From contig NW_024881328.1 in assembly GCF_018691265.1 (NCBI RefSeq), positions 42,821,515-42,885,514 of the forward strand: a stretch of DNA of 64,000 nt, in the 5' to 3' direction. Each line of letters opens with the position of its first letter. Position 1 is the first letter of the stretch. The position numbers were made by a program, and so were the translations under genes. This document shows, piece after piece, positions 60,542 to 64,000 of this stretch. Origin of the DNA: Tyto alba. Lineage: Eukaryota > Chordata > Aves > Strigiformes > Tytonidae. The notes beneath the pieces are model-generated. The model worked only from the letters and a program-made list of their open reading frames with translations, did not search any database and had not been told where the DNA came from.

Positions 60542-61192
60542 AACAGATTAAACCAAATTGTGCCATTTGCACGAAGTGTTTCACAACCACAGGTTACTGC
60601 CCTTCTTTGCACCAAAGAAGCCACCAGCATTCAGGCTCCCAACAGACAACCTCTCCTGGCTACAGAGGACGGTGTGTTAAGAGATGGCCAGTACCCAGAG
60701 GAGCTCCCCCCTGCCCCGACAGGGCCCTTGGGCCCCCGCAGCTTGGCTAGCAGCAACAGTTGCTGCCCAGCGCTCCCTAACTCACTTCAGCCACTCAGTC
60801 AGCCTGCTGGCAGAAGCCAACTAGTTAACCCACCTCAATTAAACCCGCTGACTCTGCTCAACCCACAGCAGGGAGCACTCACCCCAAACTGCTCCACCAG
60901 CAGATCCGAGGGTGTGGTGACCTCCAGCACAGCGACGGCAATATTCCTTGGGCGGGGGATGATTATGATAGCAACTACTACTGCTGCTTGCACAATGAGC
61001 ATCTGTCCACAATTTATCTGTGCCATTACACTTCAAGTAGTCCCATCTATTCTTGGAAGAGCTCTTATCGTGCTCAGATATTTGTGTTCCTTTCCCATAA
61101 GGCAGCAAAACCAGGTCTACGACTTAAATACCACCAACGGCACTTATGATGGGCCCTGCTTTATAATGGTACTTCCCTGGTTTGCAGAATAA
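60542..61192 (+). other. Long open frame, 217 codons, coding doubtful
   Basis: Open from just after a TGA at 60539-60541 to the TAA/TGA region at 61190. The annotated-style start would be GTG at 60560, and no early ATG with good context is present. The predicted sequence is rich in P, S, Q and T in its first half, then shows a hydrophobic, threonine- and alanine-rich stretch (MIMIATTTAACTMSI). The minus strand of the same segment is open for 89 codons and would be rich in Cys and His. Neither product is recognised. A length near 217 codons is uncommon by chance for this composition but not decisive in 64 kb. Confidence 0.15.
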
Positions 61193-62246
61193 TGCCCAAG
61201 CAGACGATGTTGAACAAAGAGGTCTTCCTCGATGTATTTCATTAAAAACCCTCTTTAATTGGCTGTTTCTCTCTACCCCTAGTGTCTCAGCACTACTACT
61301 CCTCTCCAAGTCCCGCTGCCCATCTTGCATTTTTAAAGACCTGAAATGCTCTTTCAAGTCATGCATCAAATTCAAGAGGAAATTACTTAAGTGTCATTTC
61401 TAATCCCTGCAGGTCTCTGCCATCCCAAACGTTCAAGATCTTCTAGCTCCATTAATTTGCATATCCTCTTGAACAGAGTCAGGTCAGCTTAGACCAGGCA
61501 TTAGCAAAATATTAACGTCATTCCCTTCCAATAAAAACAGAAGGTAATGTTATAGCATAAGCAATCTCAGCTGTAGACAAGAAGTATTCGGAATGGACTT
61601 AACAGATTTCTGTCTACTCATTTTCACAATGCACGAATGAAGTGCAGAGCATGAACAGTGAGAAGCCGTGTACGAATTTCCCAAAGAAACTGAACTGAAA
61701 CATTAGCAGCACTTCCATTTAACAGCACCATCAGTTTATCTATTCCCACTCCTTCCCCCAAAGGTCTATCTAAATTCATTCAGGCATGAGACCTCCAAAA
61801 TATTAAGCCTCTGCATGTTTTAGTAATGCTAGTGCATGGGAAAAAGAGAGACAACAAAATATCCATGCTCAGATCGGACAAGCTACACATTGTTCACCTA
61901 CAATTGTTTTTTCTAAATGTTTCCTACATTTCTTTTGGAAGTAAAGCATAAGCAAAACAAACCTTCCTAGGATACAGACTGCAAGCATTTCCCAAGTTAT
62001 TTCACCACCAAAATCTTATTTTCAGTTACCAGTTGCATGGATGTCAACGCAGTCCAGTAAGACATTTCCAAAGCACTCAAGAGTTGTTGTCAGGCCCCTA
62101 TCGGCAACAATTCTTGTGTAAATTTGTCTTTTTGCCACTATCTCACAAAAAACACTTCTCAATTTAGGAGAAGCAAAATGCTATCTACCCCCTATGCCTA
62201 GGATATTTGGAGGTCTATAGGGTTTTCCAAGCAAATTCTCTTATTT
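61193..62246. other. Unique non-coding sequence
   Basis: No feature recognised. Confidence 0.45.
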
Positions 62247-62269
62247 AAAAAAAAAAAAAAAAAAAAAAA
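62247..62269 (+). repeat. A23 homopolymer
   Basis: Twenty-three A followed by CACAAAACAGAAAC and further AACA units. Simple repeat. Confidence 0.9.
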
Positions 62270-63943
62270 CACAAAACAGAAACAACAACAAAACAACCCC
62301 ACATATACCACAGAGCTTATTTTACTTCTACTCCACTGCCTTCCCAGACAAGGGTGATCACCTCTGGCCTGCATATCTCAGCCATAAGAAGAGCAAGTCC
62401 ATCCCACGCATCCTCTGGAGGCAACCTCCTCCTCCTCGCGAGCTCACCAGGCACAGGCAAGGACTGGGCCACGGTCGGGATGAGCTGCTTAGGCAGCCTG
62501 CCCACTACTCACCCAGACACACGCCGTCCGCGATGGGGATGAGTACGCGTGTGTTTATAGCAGCACGATCCTCTCGTGAGTAACTATGTTGGCCAGGCAG
62601 GTTGCTCACCTTCCTCTTTCAGGGGGAGTGGGATCACAGGCACAGCAGGCTTCGCCGCGCGGGTGCTCGGGTCAGACTCACTGGGCTCCAGTGTGCAGAG
62701 AGAGAGATGGACGACTGCTGCCACGGGAGCGTTTCGCTTAGCCTGCCTGTTGTCTCTGAGCAAGCCCCAGGACTGCCTGCTGGCTAGGTGAGTTTTCTTG
62801 GCAGACAACAAGCAGTGGCATACTGACTGTGCCAGCTTTGGCGCTTCACGTGGAGTCCTTCCCTCGGCACAGAGCAAAAGGCAGCCAAAGAGCATCCTCA
62901 CACAAGACTGTGGATGGCACCGCACATTTCAGACTATGGGGCAGAAAGGCTGGGCAGAATTGTAGGCTAAAACAAGCAGGTGTGTAAAACACACTCTCTT
63001 ATTTAACCAGCTGTAGCAAATAGGACTGGTATGATCACACTTTCTGCCTCACAGAATTGTCCAAGTCTAGTCCCCGCTGGATTTTCAGAAAACCCCGGAA
63101 TAGGAGCATAAAGGGCAAATTATTGCCTACTTCTACCAGGGTACGCCCAAGAGCACCTGCTCCCTAACACCACACACTGGTGCACCTGCAGCTGTATCCT
63201 TGTCACATCCCTGGTTCAGCAGGTCACCACAGCCTGAGTGTGCCGTCACCTCCTTGTCACCAACTGATAAAGAGCCCCCATATTTGCAGTCATCATACGG
63301 CAAGAAACAGACTGAGGGGCCACAGCCTCAGCAAACAACCCCTTGTTTCTCAGTTGTTTTGGTGCCTCGACAAACCACTCACCCTACACTAAAGGCATTA
63401 TTGGTCATTTTAGCTCTTCTCTTATTCATCTCCTACCAGCGAATACATCACACAACACACTTGGTCCCCAGCAGTACAGCAGGCAGACCTTCCATCATTT
63501 ATGTCAAGGAAGGGAATGCATCTGCTTAAAACACTTCCATGAGACTTCAACTGCTTCTTCCAGAAGCTGCAAAGAAAACAGCGTCAAATTCATCAACAGG
63601 CTGGGTCATCACAGGTGGCAACAAACCACCTATACACAGGAATAATGTGTATAGGGAAGAAGCATATGGCTCTAAATACAAAACTGTTTTAACAGCTCTG
63701 TAAAACAGAAGGTCCCTCACCTTCTTCCTTTCCAACTGCATGACCAGCTTGCCCCCCAAAACCACCCACAACACAGTTCCACTACTCAGTTCTGAACTAT
63801 TCCTTCCACCCACTTTCCCAGACCACTTTTTCCCCACTGGGCACCTGGCCAACCATTAAGAGACAGAATTGCGTGTGAACTAGGAAATCTAAGTAATCCA
63901 ACAGTTTTCCAAGTCTGTTTCCATACATTTTGCAGCTACTGAA
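62270..63943. other. Unique non-coding sequence
   Basis: Moderately GC-rich around 62380-62790 with several CpG (for example near 62518-62550), but less dense than the patches at 4.3 and 5.6 kb. Open frames up to 113 codons on both strands, none recognised. Confidence 0.45.
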
Positions 63944-63958
63944 GGGGGGGGGGGGGGG
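63944..63958 (+). repeat. G15 homopolymer followed by TGTGGTAATG
   Basis: Fifteen G near the window's right edge, with the same TGTGGT boundary as the G23 run at 44373-44395. G-quadruplex potential on plus. Confidence 0.9.
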
Positions 63959-64000
63959 TGTGGTAATGATAAAGAATCTTACAGTTCCACTATACGAGTG

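Noticed and set aside
1..64000. CRISPR arrays, bacterial operons, mitochondrial insertions
   Set aside because: No regularly spaced direct repeats, no dense long ORFs with ribosome sites, and no recognisable mitochondrial rRNA or protein sequence were found by eye.

Overview
This window looks like ordinary non-coding DNA (intron or intergenic) from a bird. The main evidence is a 5'-truncated CR1 LINE at about 19.8-20.36 kb, with the dense 3' segment and the short ATTCTSTG-type terminal repeats typical of avian CR1. Two copies of a roughly 1.06-kb retroviral-type LTR with a TGTCCTGG-type terminus fit the same picture. Unique AT-moderate sequence, scattered long A/T homopolymers and a few G homopolymers make up most of the rest. 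I recognise no multi-exon protein gene, rRNA, tRNA or CRISPR array. There are no bacterial-style operons, and almost all six-frame open frames are short, overlap each other and often start at non-ATG codons. The order or species of bird cannot be decided from the sequence alone. Layout: 0-4 kb is unremarkable unique sequence. At 4.3-5.9 kb two CpG-dense patches (about 4300-4515 and 5530-5860) flank AT-rich DNA and could be a promoter or first-exon region. The second patch carries a good minus-strand splice-donor match. From 6 to 13.9 kb there is unique sequence with A-runs. From 13.9 to 20.4 kb lies a cluster of mobile elements: an inverted solo LTR (13911-14964, minus), 3.3 kb of unique DNA, a direct solo LTR (18273-19342, plus) and then the CR1 (about 19819-20356, plus). 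Each LTR has identifiable 5-bp target-site duplications. From 20.4 to 26.2 kb there is unique sequence with T32 and A26 runs. At 26.24-26.51 kb a compact promoter-like block combines CpG-rich DNA, an MEF2-like A/T motif, a TATATAAA box, a small ATG ORF and a near-perfect splice donor. From 26.5 to 64 kb there is mostly unique sequence with microsatellites (38.8 kb), G-runs (39.5, 39.8, 44.4, 63.9 kb), a possible regulatory block at 43.8-44.0 kb and a small membrane-protein-like ORF at 50.64-50.88 kb. Two long but unrecognised open frames lie at 55.7-56.4 kb and 60.5-61.2 kb. How the parts work together: nothing here forms a pathway. The strongest functional hypotheses are regulatory (the CpG patches near 4-6 kb and the TATA/donor block at 26.3-26.5 kb). 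The best-supported history is two independent LTR insertions of one family, one older and one younger, next to a CR1 insertion. I found no convincing previously undescribed system. The points most worth checking are the 26.4-kb promoter/exon candidate, the 50.7-kb ORF, and the recurring sequence boundaries next to the A-runs and G-runs.
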